From: Gemmatimonadota bacterium
Lineage (GTDB): Bacteria > Gemmatimonadota > Gemmatimonadetes > Longimicrobiales > Gaopeijiaceae
Assembly: GCA_016209995.1 (NCBI GenBank)
Contig: JACQVC010000426.1
Coordinates: forward strand, 1 to 5,195
Reading direction: 5' to 3'
Length of the DNA: 5,195 nt
Both the position numbers and the translations under genes were made by a program. Shown one piece after another: positions 1-5,195 of the stretch. Position 1 is the first letter of the stretch, and each line of letters opens with the position of its first letter. The notes beneath the pieces were generated by a model. That model was not told where the DNA came from, did not search any database, and was given only the letters and a program-made list of their open reading frames with translations.

Positions 1-1
1 C

Positions 2-121
2 ACCGTCCTCATGCAGCGGCTCACGGGCGTCGACCTCTCGTGCTGTCCGGTCTGCGGCGAGGGTCGGATGCACATCACCGCGATCGTCGAGCGCCCACCG
101 CGCCCGCCGGATACCTCCTGA
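2..121 (+). CDS. IS91-family transposase, C-terminal end (partial, 5' end outside window)
   Basis: Thirty-nine codons, open from the left edge to TGA at 119-121. The peptide contains LTGVDLSCCPVCGEGRM, which matches the C-terminal zinc-ribbon-like tail that I know from IS91-type transposases, where a segment of the form LTGxDxxxCPxCGxGRM closes the protein. The CxxC pair (CPVC) is visible. The family cuts and joins single-stranded DNA through an HUH/Y2 nuclease domain and moves by rolling-circle transposition; none of that catalytic part is visible here because the gene starts outside the window. The minus-strand Y2-core fragment of the same family begins immediately after this stop in the opposite orientation, so this is either the end of a second, convergent copy or an inverted piece of the same copy. 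Family identification is from recalled motif pattern, not a search. Confidence 0.72.
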   Translation, partial: TVLMQRLTGVDLSCCPVCGEGRMHITAIVERPPRPPDTS

Positions 122-529
122 TGCCTGCACGCTCGTTGGCGTCGGATCCCCGAAGTGGCGGATCCGCATCAAGCCGCTCGGGAGGACGTGCAACACGAAG
201 CGCCGGAGGAATTCCTCGACGTCGAGGGCCATGACCTTCACGCGGTCGTGGTCGGCGTAGTCCTTCCAGTGAAAGCGCACGACCCCATCGAGGAGACTCA
301 CGAGCCGGTTGTTGGACACGGCGATGCGATGCGTGTAGCGGCCCAGATACTCGAGGACCTGCTCGGGTCCGGCGAACGGCGGCTTGGCGTAGACGACCCA
401 GTCGGTCGCGCGAAGGGACTGGAGCCACGTCGTGAAGGTCACGCGGTCGGCCAAGGCCGCCGTGCCATGAGCGAGGCGGAGTTGGCCCGTGTCGAAGGCG
501 TGCTGGAGCCCCGCGAGAGACTTGGCGCG
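122..529 (-). pseudogene. IS91-family (Y2) transposase fragment, catalytic core only
   Basis: On the minus strand, 127 codons from 529 down to 149 read without interruption. They carry IS91/IS801 transposase landmarks in the right order: KSLAGL, TDWVVYAKPPFAGPEQVL, EYLGRYTHRIAVSNNR, VRFHWKDY, EFLRRFVLHVLPSG and LMRIRHFG. The two tyrosines of YLGRY (codons 347-349 and 335-337) have the Y-x3-Y spacing of the family's paired catalytic tyrosines. The upstream N-terminal zinc-binding region and the HUH (His-hydrophobic-His) motif are absent, because recognisable sequence stops at about 529. After the RIRHFG motif the expected LANR-type continuation is lost. A frame change close to 148 gives ANERAG in another frame, which may be its decayed remnant. 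No start codon or complete C-terminus can be assigned, so the piece should be inactive. Type is clear; exact ends are approximate. Confidence 0.85.
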
Positions 530-531
530 AG

Positions 532-789
532 GGTGGCACCTTCCACGAGCAGGGCTCCCACCCCACGCCGGGAACGACCGCCGGCCTGTGGGGCGACGGG
601 ACTGACATCTACCTCGCGGATCGGGAGAGCGGCATCCGCACCTACCGGTTTGACGGCCCAGCCTTCACGGAACACGGGGGCGTCAAGACGCCGGGCGTCG
701 CGTGGGGCGTGTGGGGCGACAGCACCTACCTGTACGTGGCCGACGAGGCCGGTGGCCTGCGAGCCTATTCGGTCGAGACACTGCCGTGA
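532..789 (+). pseudogene. C-terminal fragment of a repeat (beta-propeller-like) protein
   Basis: Frame 532-786 gives 85 residues ending at TGA 787-789. It contains two copies of one unit: GLWGDGTDIYLADRESGIRTY starting at 583, less its last residue, and GVWGDSTYLYVADEAGGLRAY starting at 706, less its last residue. The spacing is exactly 41 residues (123 nt). The pattern G-[LV]-W-G-D-x-T-x-x-Y-[LV]-A-D-x-x-x-G-[IL]-R-x-Y resembles the short beta-strand repeats of propeller proteins such as the LVIVD type, which are often exported, but I cannot name the family. Coding signal fades upstream of about 532, exactly where the antisense IS91 transposase reading starts, and there is no start codon or signal peptide, so the gene has lost its 5' part, most simply through the IS insertion or a later deletion. 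The original function is unknown. Confidence 0.6.
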
Positions 790-1320
790 GCCGGATTCGG
801 CGGCCGATCGATGGTCTCCTCTCCCGGAAGTTCACGCAGACTCGCCGAGCAGCACGCCCGCGCCCGTCGAGGCACCCACTGTCCGCCGGGCCAGCCCTCC
901 GTCGTGGCAGACACGGCCGCCGGGACGTGGCCGTCGATGACACCAGCACGCGCGCCGTCGGGCCGTGCTGTGGGCCTACGGCGACGGGCGTGCCAAGAAC
1001 ACGTCGTCTCCCCGCTGAAGCGCTCCGCCGCGCCGGCGCGGTTCGTGCGCCTCATCGCCGCACCACGCGCGGTCAGCCGAACGGGATGTCGATCTGTCTA
1101 TCGGCATAGACAGATCTGGTGACGCTCGGCGGCTGTCGCATCAGCGCGCACATCAGCTCAGCGGACCCGCCTCACCGGCGCGCCGGCTGCCGTAGGGGCC
1201 GCCCGGTCGCCGTGAGCGGCGGGCGGCGTCCCGCCCGGGGCGAAGCGCGTCGGCGGCTTCCCGTCCTTCTTCGAGGATGTCGGCGCCGCTGAAACGTGCG
1301 GCCGGCGGCGGCCGGCACTC
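790..1320. other. Intergenic stretch without a recognisable gene
   Basis: I checked all six frames. The open frames here encode Arg/Pro/Ala-rich, low-complexity peptides typical of chance frames in GC-rich DNA, with no family motif. Visible structure is limited to the 11-4-11 inverted repeat at 1091-1116, a CGGGCGG/CCGCCCG hairpin at 1220-1237 (7-bp arms, 4-nt loop), and two fully self-complementary GC palindromes at 1028-1041 and 1175-1186. The region may be the decayed remainder of genes lost alongside the IS remnants to its left. Confidence 0.55.
1091..1116. repeat. Perfect 11-4-11 inverted repeat (operator-like or hairpin)
   Basis: Arms GATCTGTCTAT (1091-1101) and ATAGACAGATC (1106-1116) are exactly complementary around CGGC (1102-1105). 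The arms are clearly more AT-rich than the surrounding sequence. No T-run follows on either strand, so a standard intrinsic terminator is unlikely. A dimeric repressor operator or a structured RNA element are possible; I do not recognise the motif as belonging to a specific regulator. Confidence 0.7.
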
Positions 1321-1324
1321 CTGC

Positions 1325-1354
1325 TTGACGGCGGGGGCGCGGTTGGGTCATGAT
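1325..1354 (+). promoter_or_regulatory. Possible sigma-70-type promoter of the PepSY/TonB receptor gene
   Basis: TTGACG (1325-1330) and CATGAT (1349-1354) are separated by 18 bp and match five of six and four of six consensus positions. Transcription would start near 1361, just before the Fur-type palindrome at 1369-1383, a placement suited to repression. The -10 match is weak, and promoter consensus in the presumed phylum is uncertain. Confidence 0.3.
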
Positions 1355-1368
1355 TCGGGAGTTGATAC

Positions 1369-1383
1369 TGAGACTGAGTCTCA
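1369..1383. promoter_or_regulatory. Fur-type operator (7-1-7 palindrome)
   Basis: TGAGACT-G-AGTCTCA is a perfect 7-1-7 inverted repeat. It matches the classical Fur core TGATAAT-N-ATTATCA at 10 of 14 arm positions, keeping the outer TGA/TCA and the inner A-T bases. With flanking sequence it also reads as GATACT-GAGACT-GAGTCT hexamers, the other common way of describing Fur boxes. It lies 23 bp upstream of the chosen ATG and just downstream of the possible promoter. An iron-uptake gene follows, which supports iron-dependent repression; Fur binding itself is inferred. Confidence 0.75.
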
Positions 1384-1398
1384 TTTCCAGCAGATCTC

Positions 1399-1404
1399 GA
1401 AGGA
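1399..1404 (+). promoter_or_regulatory. Ribosome binding site candidate, unusually close to ATG 1407
   Basis: GAAGGA lies only 2 nt before the ATG at 1407, shorter than the usual gap. It is still the only clear Shine-Dalgarno-like run near a start that leaves the Fur-type palindrome outside the coding region. The alternative ATG at 1350 has only GGTTGGG upstream and would place the operator inside the gene. Confidence 0.4.
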
Positions 1405-1406
1405 CG

Positions 1407-4400
1407 ATGACCACCCCCACCCGGCCCGCGTTTTTCCGCACCCCCCGCCAGTGGACGCCCCGGCGGTGGCTCTTCCAGCTCCACCTCTACGCCGGCGTCA
1501 TCGTCGGCGGCCTGGCCCTGGCCATCGGCCTGTCGGGCGCCGCCCTCGTGTACTCGCCGGAACTCGAACTCACGCCGCGCTGGGCCAGCGCCCCGGCCGC
1601 CCGCCCCATGCCGCTCGCAGACCTCAGCCGGACGGTCATGGCCGGGTTTCCCGGCTTCCGGCTGCACGACATCGGCTTCAACACCGCGGGCGACGCCACG
1701 GTGTTCCACGTGCAGCGCGAGGCGCCGGACCCGCCGGCTGGCACACCGAAGCCCAAGCGGCGCAACAGCGACCTGCGCGCCGTCGTGGACCCCGAGACCG
1801 GCGCCGTGCTGAAGGTGATCGATCACCACGCCGGCCCGTGGCACCTCCTGCGGGAGCTGCACCACGACCTGCTCGCCGCGAAGACCGGCCGGCTCGTCAA
1901 CGGCCTCGGCGCGCTCGCGCTCTTCGCGCTGTGCCTCACGGGCATGGCGATCTGGTGGCCCGGTCCCTCGCTCTGGAAGCGGCGCCTGGGCATCACGCGC
2001 GGCGCAGGGTGGAAGCGCGTGAACTGGGACCTGCACAACGCGGCCGGCTTTTGGCTCGCCGCCGGCCTCGCGTTCTTCTCCTTCACAGGATTCCAGTACG
2101 CGTTTCCGGGCGTCACCAAAGGCGCGCTCCGCTGGGCGACCGGGAGCCCCGAACGCCCCAGCAAGCCGCTGCTCGAACCGACCGCGGCCGGCGCGACGCT
2201 GGACGTGGCCGCGCTCGTCCAGCGGGCCTCCGTTGCCGTGCCGGACGGCCGCGTGCGGCAGATCAAGTTCCCGAAGAAAGCCCACGAGCCCGTCGAGGCG
2301 CGCGTGAAGACGCCGTTCGACGGCCACCACGAGGGCAACACCCGGGTCTTCCTCCATCGCGCCACGGGCGAGGTGGTCCTCGTCGATCGGTTCGACAGGC
2401 TCTCTCCGGCCGGCCGTGCGATCGAACTCCTCGAGCCGCTCCACAACGCACGATTCATGTCGCCAGGGTGGGGAAGCGTGGTCCTGCGCCTCCCGTGGAT
2501 CGTGATGGGCCTGGCGCCGGGACTGCTCTTCGTGACGGGGTTCCTGATGTGGTGGAACCGGGTCGTCTCGAAGAGGCGCGCGGCCATCGCGTCGCCTGCC
2601 CGCGCCCCCAGCCGCCGTCAACTGGCCGGAACGGCGGGCACGGCTGCCGTCCTGCTGCTGTGCGCCTCACCGGCACCGGCGCAGAACACGGTCGTCCGGG
2701 GACGCGTCCTCGACGCGACGGGGGCCGCGATCGTGGACGCCCGCGTCACGCTCGGTGCATCCGCGGAACGCACGACGCGCACGGGGGCGGACGGCGGGTT
2801 CGAGTTCGTCAACGTGGCGCCCGGCGAGCATCTCGTCTCGGTCGAGGCGCCGGGGTTCGAGGTCCAGGCCTGGCCCGTCCGTACCGGCCAAGCGCACGAC
2901 TTCCGCCTCGATCTCGCGCCCCTGGTCGAGGAGATCACGGTCAATGCCGGCACGATCGAGCAACGGCACCTCGACGAACCGCTCGTCAGCACCGCCATCG
3001 GCCGCCGCGACATCGCCAGCCGCAACAACCGCCGCCTGAGCGACGTGGTGGCGCGGATGCCGGGCGTCTTCCTGACGGGCCCGCCCGGCGGGGAGAAGGA
3101 CGTCCGCGTGCGCGGCCTCGACAAGGAGTACTCGCGGGCGCAGATCGACGGACTGACGATTCCGGACGGCGGCGAGAAGCGCGAGCTGCAGTTGAACCGG
3201 ATTCCCTCGTCGGTCGTCGAGACCGTGCGCCTCGTCCGCAACCCCACGGCGGAATACGAGAGCGACGGGTTCGCCGGACGGATCGACGTGCAGACGCGGG
3301 GCGTGCCCGCCGCGCGCCTGGTGTCGGGCCGCCTCGGCTACGGAGCGCGCCGGGCGCGGGAGAACGGCGTCGCCCAGGGCCAGTTCGCCCTGGGCGCGCC
3401 GCTAACGGAGCGTATCGGCTTCTTCGCCGGGTACAACCTCATCGACGACTCGCTCCCGATCGGACGGACCAAGGTGCTGGCGACCCGCAACAGGGAGCTC
3501 GAGGACGAACACCGGGACCAGCGCTCGGGCAACTTCTTCGGCGACGTGAGCGTCCGCACCGGCTACGGTGACCTGCGCGTCAGGCCGGTCGTGCTCGGAC
3601 TGGTCACCGCCATGAGCAAGGTGAAGTGGCGCACGTCGAGCGCCGGGACGCTGCGCGCGCGCAGCGAGGAGTCGGAGCACAAGTCGCAGCAGGGGCGCGG
3701 CCTCTCGGTCACCCACCAGATCGCGCGCCCCTCGGGGCTGCTCTGGGAGACGCAGGCGGGCCGGATGCGCGGCACCGAGGACAAAGACAAGCTCACGCGG
3801 GCGTTCAAGGTGACGGCCGGCGCATTTGCTCCCGACAAGCGGACTCCGGAGGTGGAGTCCAAGACCGACCGCGCGACGAATCTGGCCTCCTCGCTCGGCA
3901 TGTCGGTCCGCGCGGGCGTGTGGCACGACCTCAAAGCGGGCGCCGCGGTCCGGCTGCGCGACCGGGCGCGCGACAAGACGAAAGTCGAGATCGATCTGGC
4001 CGGCAACAGCAAGGACACCTCGACGCCCAAGGACCGCTACCACCTCTCGGAGCGGTATACCGCCGGCTTCGCCCAGGACCGCCTGCGTCTCACCGACAGT
4101 CTGTCGCTCATGCCTGGCCTCAGGATCGAGCACGTCCGGCTGGAGTCGGGCACCCCGGCGACCGCCCGGGCGCGCCGCACGTTTCTCGACGTGAATCCCT
4201 CTCTGCATCTGCTGTCCCGACTGACCGACAGCATGAGCCTCCGCGCGGCCGTGTCGCGCGGTCTGGCCCGGCCGAAGTTCGACGAGCTGTCGCCGTACGA
4301 GGTCGAGAGCGCGACCAAGATCACGATCGGCAACCCCGATCTCGACCCCACGCGCGCGTGGAGCGTCGATGCGGGTGTCGACTACGCCACTTCGATGCTG

Positions 4401-4979
4401 ACGCTGTCGGCGAACGCGTTCTACAAGGACGTCACAGGCGTCATCGAAGAAGTGGACACGGGCCTCGACCGCGACACCCGCGACATCTATCAGGTGCGGA
4501 ACGTCGGCGACGGCTGGGTCCGCGGGCTGGAACTGGAGGGGCGCCTCCGCATGCCGGACCGGGTGCACCCGTGGGCGCGGCCGTTCTCGGTCTGGGCCAA
4601 CCAGACGTTCCTCTCCAGCCGGCTGCGCGCGGCCAGCGGGCTCGTGCGACCGTTCAAGGAGCAGCCCGCCTGGATCGCCAACATCGGCCTCGACTACAAC
4701 GCCGACCGGACCGGCACCTCGGTCTCCCTGATCGCGAACGTGCTCGCCGATCGCTACGACCACAAGCCGGCAGGCGACATCACCGCCAAGCGCGGCTCGA
4801 CGAACCTGGACATGGCCGTCTACCAGCGCCTGCGGGGCAACTGGCGGTTCTTCGTCGAAGCCAACAACCTGACCAACACCGATCGCACCGAACACGAAGT
4901 GCTCGTCAACGGCACCGAGAATCGCCGGACCGAGGTGTACGGGCGGACGGTGCTCGCCGGCGTCCAGTTCGGCCTCTGA
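1407..4979 (+). CDS. PepSY-TM (FoxB/PiuB-like) protein fused in frame to a TonB-dependent receptor
   Basis: The 1190-aa product has two halves. Residues 1-400 are a PepSY-associated TM protein: helices near 22-50, 165-185, 208-230 and 356-383, with LHLYAG (H26), LRELHHDLL (H152/H153), IWWPG, NWDLHNAAG (H210), LEPLHNARF (H346) and a closing FLMWWNR. Such proteins (PiuB, FoxB) are inner-membrane, and FoxB reduces ferrisiderophores using hemes; the histidines are likely ligands. Residues 402-425 form a signal peptide (RR, hydrophobic core, APA|Q). Then follow a carboxypeptidase-regulatory-like domain (428-502), a TonB box EEITVNA (508-514), a plug (517-632; VRGLDKEY, IDGLTIPDGG, DGFAGRIDV) and a barrel (636-1190; SRGLARPKFDELSPY, GNPDLDP, AFYKDVTG), ending VQFGL with Leu rather than the usual aromatic residue. 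Each half has normal length for a separate protein, and no stop separates them. The start is 1407 because 1350 would swallow the Fur-type site. The substrate is inferred to be a ferric chelate; which one is unknown. Confidence 0.93.
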   Translation: MTTPTRPAFFRTPRQWTPRRWLFQLHLYAGVIVGGLALAIGLSGAALVYSPELELTPRWASAPAARPMPLADLSRTVMAGFPGFRLHDIGFNTAGDATVFHVQREAPDPPAGTPKPKRRNSDLRAVVDPETGAVLKVIDHHAGPWHLLRELHHDLLAAKTGRLVNGLGALALFALCLTGMAIWWPGPSLWKRRLGITRGAGWKRVNWDLHNAAGFWLAAGLAFFSFTGFQYAFPGVTKGALRWATGSPERPSKPLLEPTAAGATLDVAALVQRASVAVPDGRVRQIKFPKKAHEPVEARVKTPFDGHHEGNTRVFLHRATGEVVLVDRFDRLSPAGRAIELLEPLHNARFMSPGWGSVVLRLPWIVMGLAPGLLFVTGFLMWWNRVVSKRRAAIASPARAPSRRQLAGTAGTAAVLLLCASPAPAQNTVVRGRVLDATGAAIVDARVTLGASAERTTRTGADGGFEFVNVAPGEHLVSVEAPGFEVQAWPVRTGQAHDFRLDLAPLVEEITVNAGTIEQRHLDEPLVSTAIGRRDIASRNNRRLSDVVARMPGVFLTGPPGGEKDVRVRGLDKEYSRAQIDGLTIPDGGEKRELQLNRIPSSVVETVRLVRNPTAEYESDGFAGRIDVQTRGVPAARLVSGRLGYGARRARENGVAQGQFALGAPLTERIGFFAGYNLIDDSLPIGRTKVLATRNRELEDEHRDQRSGNFFGDVSVRTGYGDLRVRPVVLGLVTAMSKVKWRTSSAGTLRARSEESEHKSQQGRGLSVTHQIARPSGLLWETQAGRMRGTEDKDKLTRAFKVTAGAFAPDKRTPEVESKTDRATNLASSLGMSVRAGVWHDLKAGAAVRLRDRARDKTKVEIDLAGNSKDTSTPKDRYHLSERYTAGFAQDRLRLTDSLSLMPGLRIEHVRLESGTPATARARRTFLDVNPSLHLLSRLTDSMSLRAAVSRGLARPKFDELSPYEVESATKITIGNPDLDPTRAWSVDAGVDYATSMLTLSANAFYKDVTGVIEEVDTGLDRDTRDIYQVRNVGDGWVRGLELEGRLRMPDRVHPWARPFSVWANQTFLSSRLRAASGLVRPFKEQPAWIANIGLDYNADRTGTSVSLIANVLADRYDHKPAGDITAKRGSTNLDMAVYQRLRGNWRFFVEANNLTNTDRTEHEVLVNGTENRRTEVYGRTVLAGVQFGL
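2610..2681 (+). other. Internal signal peptide at the PepSY/receptor junction
   Basis: Codons 402-425 of the fused gene read SRR, a hydrophobic run LAGTAGTAAVLLLCA, then SPAPA before Q426. This is a normal three-part Sec signal with an A-x-A signal peptidase I site. It sits about 19 residues after the fourth PepSY helix, in an Arg/Lys-rich linker (SKRRAAIASPARAPSRR) expected to be cytoplasmic. Cleavage would release a 765-residue mature receptor. The cysteine in VLLLCAS is not a convincing lipobox, because Leu occupies the -1 position. Confidence 0.75.
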
Positions 4980-4980
4980 C

Positions 4981-5028
4981 CGCCGATCGCGTATCCCCCC
5001 TGGCGGCGGCGCTGCAGCGCGATCGGCG
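4981..5028. terminator. Inverted repeat between convergent genes, possible bidirectional terminator
   Basis: CGCCGATCGCG (4981-4991) and CGCGATCGGCG (5018-5028) are perfectly complementary 11-bp arms with a 26-nt spacer. The first arm starts two bases after the receptor stop codon, and the second lies 26 bp before the end of the minus-strand gene, so a stem here could serve both. There is no T-tract, and the loop is long, so termination function is only suggested by position. Confidence 0.4.
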
Positions 5029-5054
5029 CCCGGGCGAGGCGGCGCGCAGACCCG

Positions 5055-5195
5055 TCATGCGGTGCGCTCCCGGGCAGGCGGCGTCTGGTCGACGGGCGCC
5101 CCCGCTTGCGGCCCACTCGCCCGGACGCGGTGATTCGCCAAGGCGTAGACGCAGCCCAAGCCGGCGTCAATGCGCTGCGCGAGCTGGAACGGGTC
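5055..5195 (-). CDS. Unidentified protein, C-terminal end (partial)
   Basis: The minus strand reads 46 open codons from the right edge to TGA (5057-5055). The first half, DPFQLAQRIDAGLGCVYALA, followed by NHRVR, looks like a genuine amphipathic C-terminal helix, after which comes a Pro/Ala-rich tail (GAPVDQTPPARERTA). The pattern of Pro-Phe-x-Leu-Ala, Ile-Asp, then Leu-Ala-Asn-x-Arg reminds me of the C-terminal tails of some integrase-core (DDE) transposases, but I cannot confirm this and assign no function. It is convergent with the receptor gene, separated by 75 bp, and so is not in its operon. Confidence 0.5.
   Translation of the reverse strand, partial: DPFQLAQRIDAGLGCVYALANHRVRASGPQAGAPVDQTPPARERTA

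Larger units (their letters stand above)
1..531. mobile_element. IS91-family remnants, two fragments in tail-to-tail orientation
   Basis: A plus-strand transposase tail (to 121) abuts a minus-strand transposase core (149-529). The short stretch between them contains two CGGATCC copies (143-149 and 160-167 region) flanking the point where the minus frame fails. IS91-family elements have no terminal inverted repeats or target duplications, so boundaries cannot be read from repeats; I place the right limit near 530, where the minus-strand transposase reading ends and a plus-strand repeat-protein reading begins. The left limit is outside the window. Confidence 0.7.

Noticed and set aside
75..608. 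Minus-strand open frame of 177 aa over the IS91 remnant
   Set aside because: The transposase motifs are in a different minus-strand frame; this one shows only ANERAG near its end as a possible frameshifted remnant.
1028..1186. GC-only palindromes at 1028-1041 and 1175-1186
   Set aside because: Short self-complementary GC words are common by chance in sequence of this composition, and neither has supporting context.
1350..1406. ATG 1350 as the start of the fused gene
   Set aside because: It adds 19 residues unlike PepSY-TM N-termini and would place the Fur-type palindrome inside the coding region.
1158..2621. Minus-strand open frame of 487 aa opposite the PepSY half
   Set aside because: Composition is charged and low-complexity, with no motif; it is antisense to a clear gene. 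Its end beyond 1350 (KKDGKPPTRFAPGG-like tail) looked slightly protein-like but is unsupported.
2646..2672. Lipobox in the internal signal peptide (VLLLCAS)
   Set aside because: Leu at -1 to the Cys does not fit the usual Gly/Ala/Ser, and a good A-x-A signal peptidase I site follows.
1277..3571. Long plus-strand open frame (764 aa) in another frame across the fused gene
   Set aside because: It is Arg/Pro-rich with no family motif. The overlapping 1407-4979 frame carries all the recognisable domains, so this is a GC-rich shadow frame.
3402..4895. Minus-strand open frame of 497 aa opposite the receptor barrel
   Set aside because: It is antisense to a convincing TonB-dependent barrel, is Arg/Val/Ala-rich and has no recognisable domain.
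1..5195. CRISPR arrays, tRNA or rRNA genes, riboswitches
   Set aside because: I saw no regularly spaced repeats, no cloverleaf-like segments and no conserved rRNA or riboswitch stretches on either strand.

Overview
The window is GC-rich bacterial DNA. A CarboxypepD_reg-type TonB-dependent receptor, a PepSY-TM iron protein and decayed IS91-family sequence suggest a high-GC environmental Gram-negative, most plausibly an Acidobacteriota (Vicinamibacteria-like) genome. That assignment is inference from gene style; no marker gene is present.

Layout. Bases 1-531 are IS91-family (HUH/Y2 rolling-circle) transposase remains in two opposing pieces: a plus-strand C-terminal end with a CPVC zinc-ribbon motif, ending at 121, and a minus-strand catalytic-core fragment that keeps the YxxxY tyrosine pair but lacks the N-terminal half and the proper C-terminus. 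Bases 532-789 hold the last 85 codons of a plus-strand repeat (propeller-like) protein that loses its coding signal where the IS sequence begins. Bases 790-1320 show no convincing gene but contain a perfect 11-4-11 inverted repeat at 1091-1116.

The main locus is one plus-strand gene at 1407-4979 (1190 aa). Its first ~400 residues are a four-helix PepSY-TM inner-membrane protein of the PiuB/FoxB type, likely a heme-containing ferrisiderophore reductase. It continues in frame, with no stop, into a signal peptide followed by a complete TonB-dependent outer-membrane receptor (carboxypeptidase-regulatory-like domain, TonB box, plug, barrel). A 7-1-7 Fur-type palindrome (1369-1383) lies 23 bp before the chosen start codon and indicates iron control.

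The likely logic is that one iron-repressed message encodes both the outer-membrane receptor that imports a ferric chelate and the inner-membrane protein that reduces it. Because the PepSY part has four helices, the linker returns to the cytoplasm, so the internal signal peptide is topologically placed to be exported and cleaved, releasing the receptor. A two-in-one precursor spanning two membranes is the most notable thing in the window. Reinitiation at an internal ATG (2547) or a sequencing error that removed a stop are the alternatives.

Bases 4980-5054 contain an 11-bp inverted repeat between convergent genes. Bases 5055-5195 carry the last 46 codons of a minus-strand gene that enters from the right edge.
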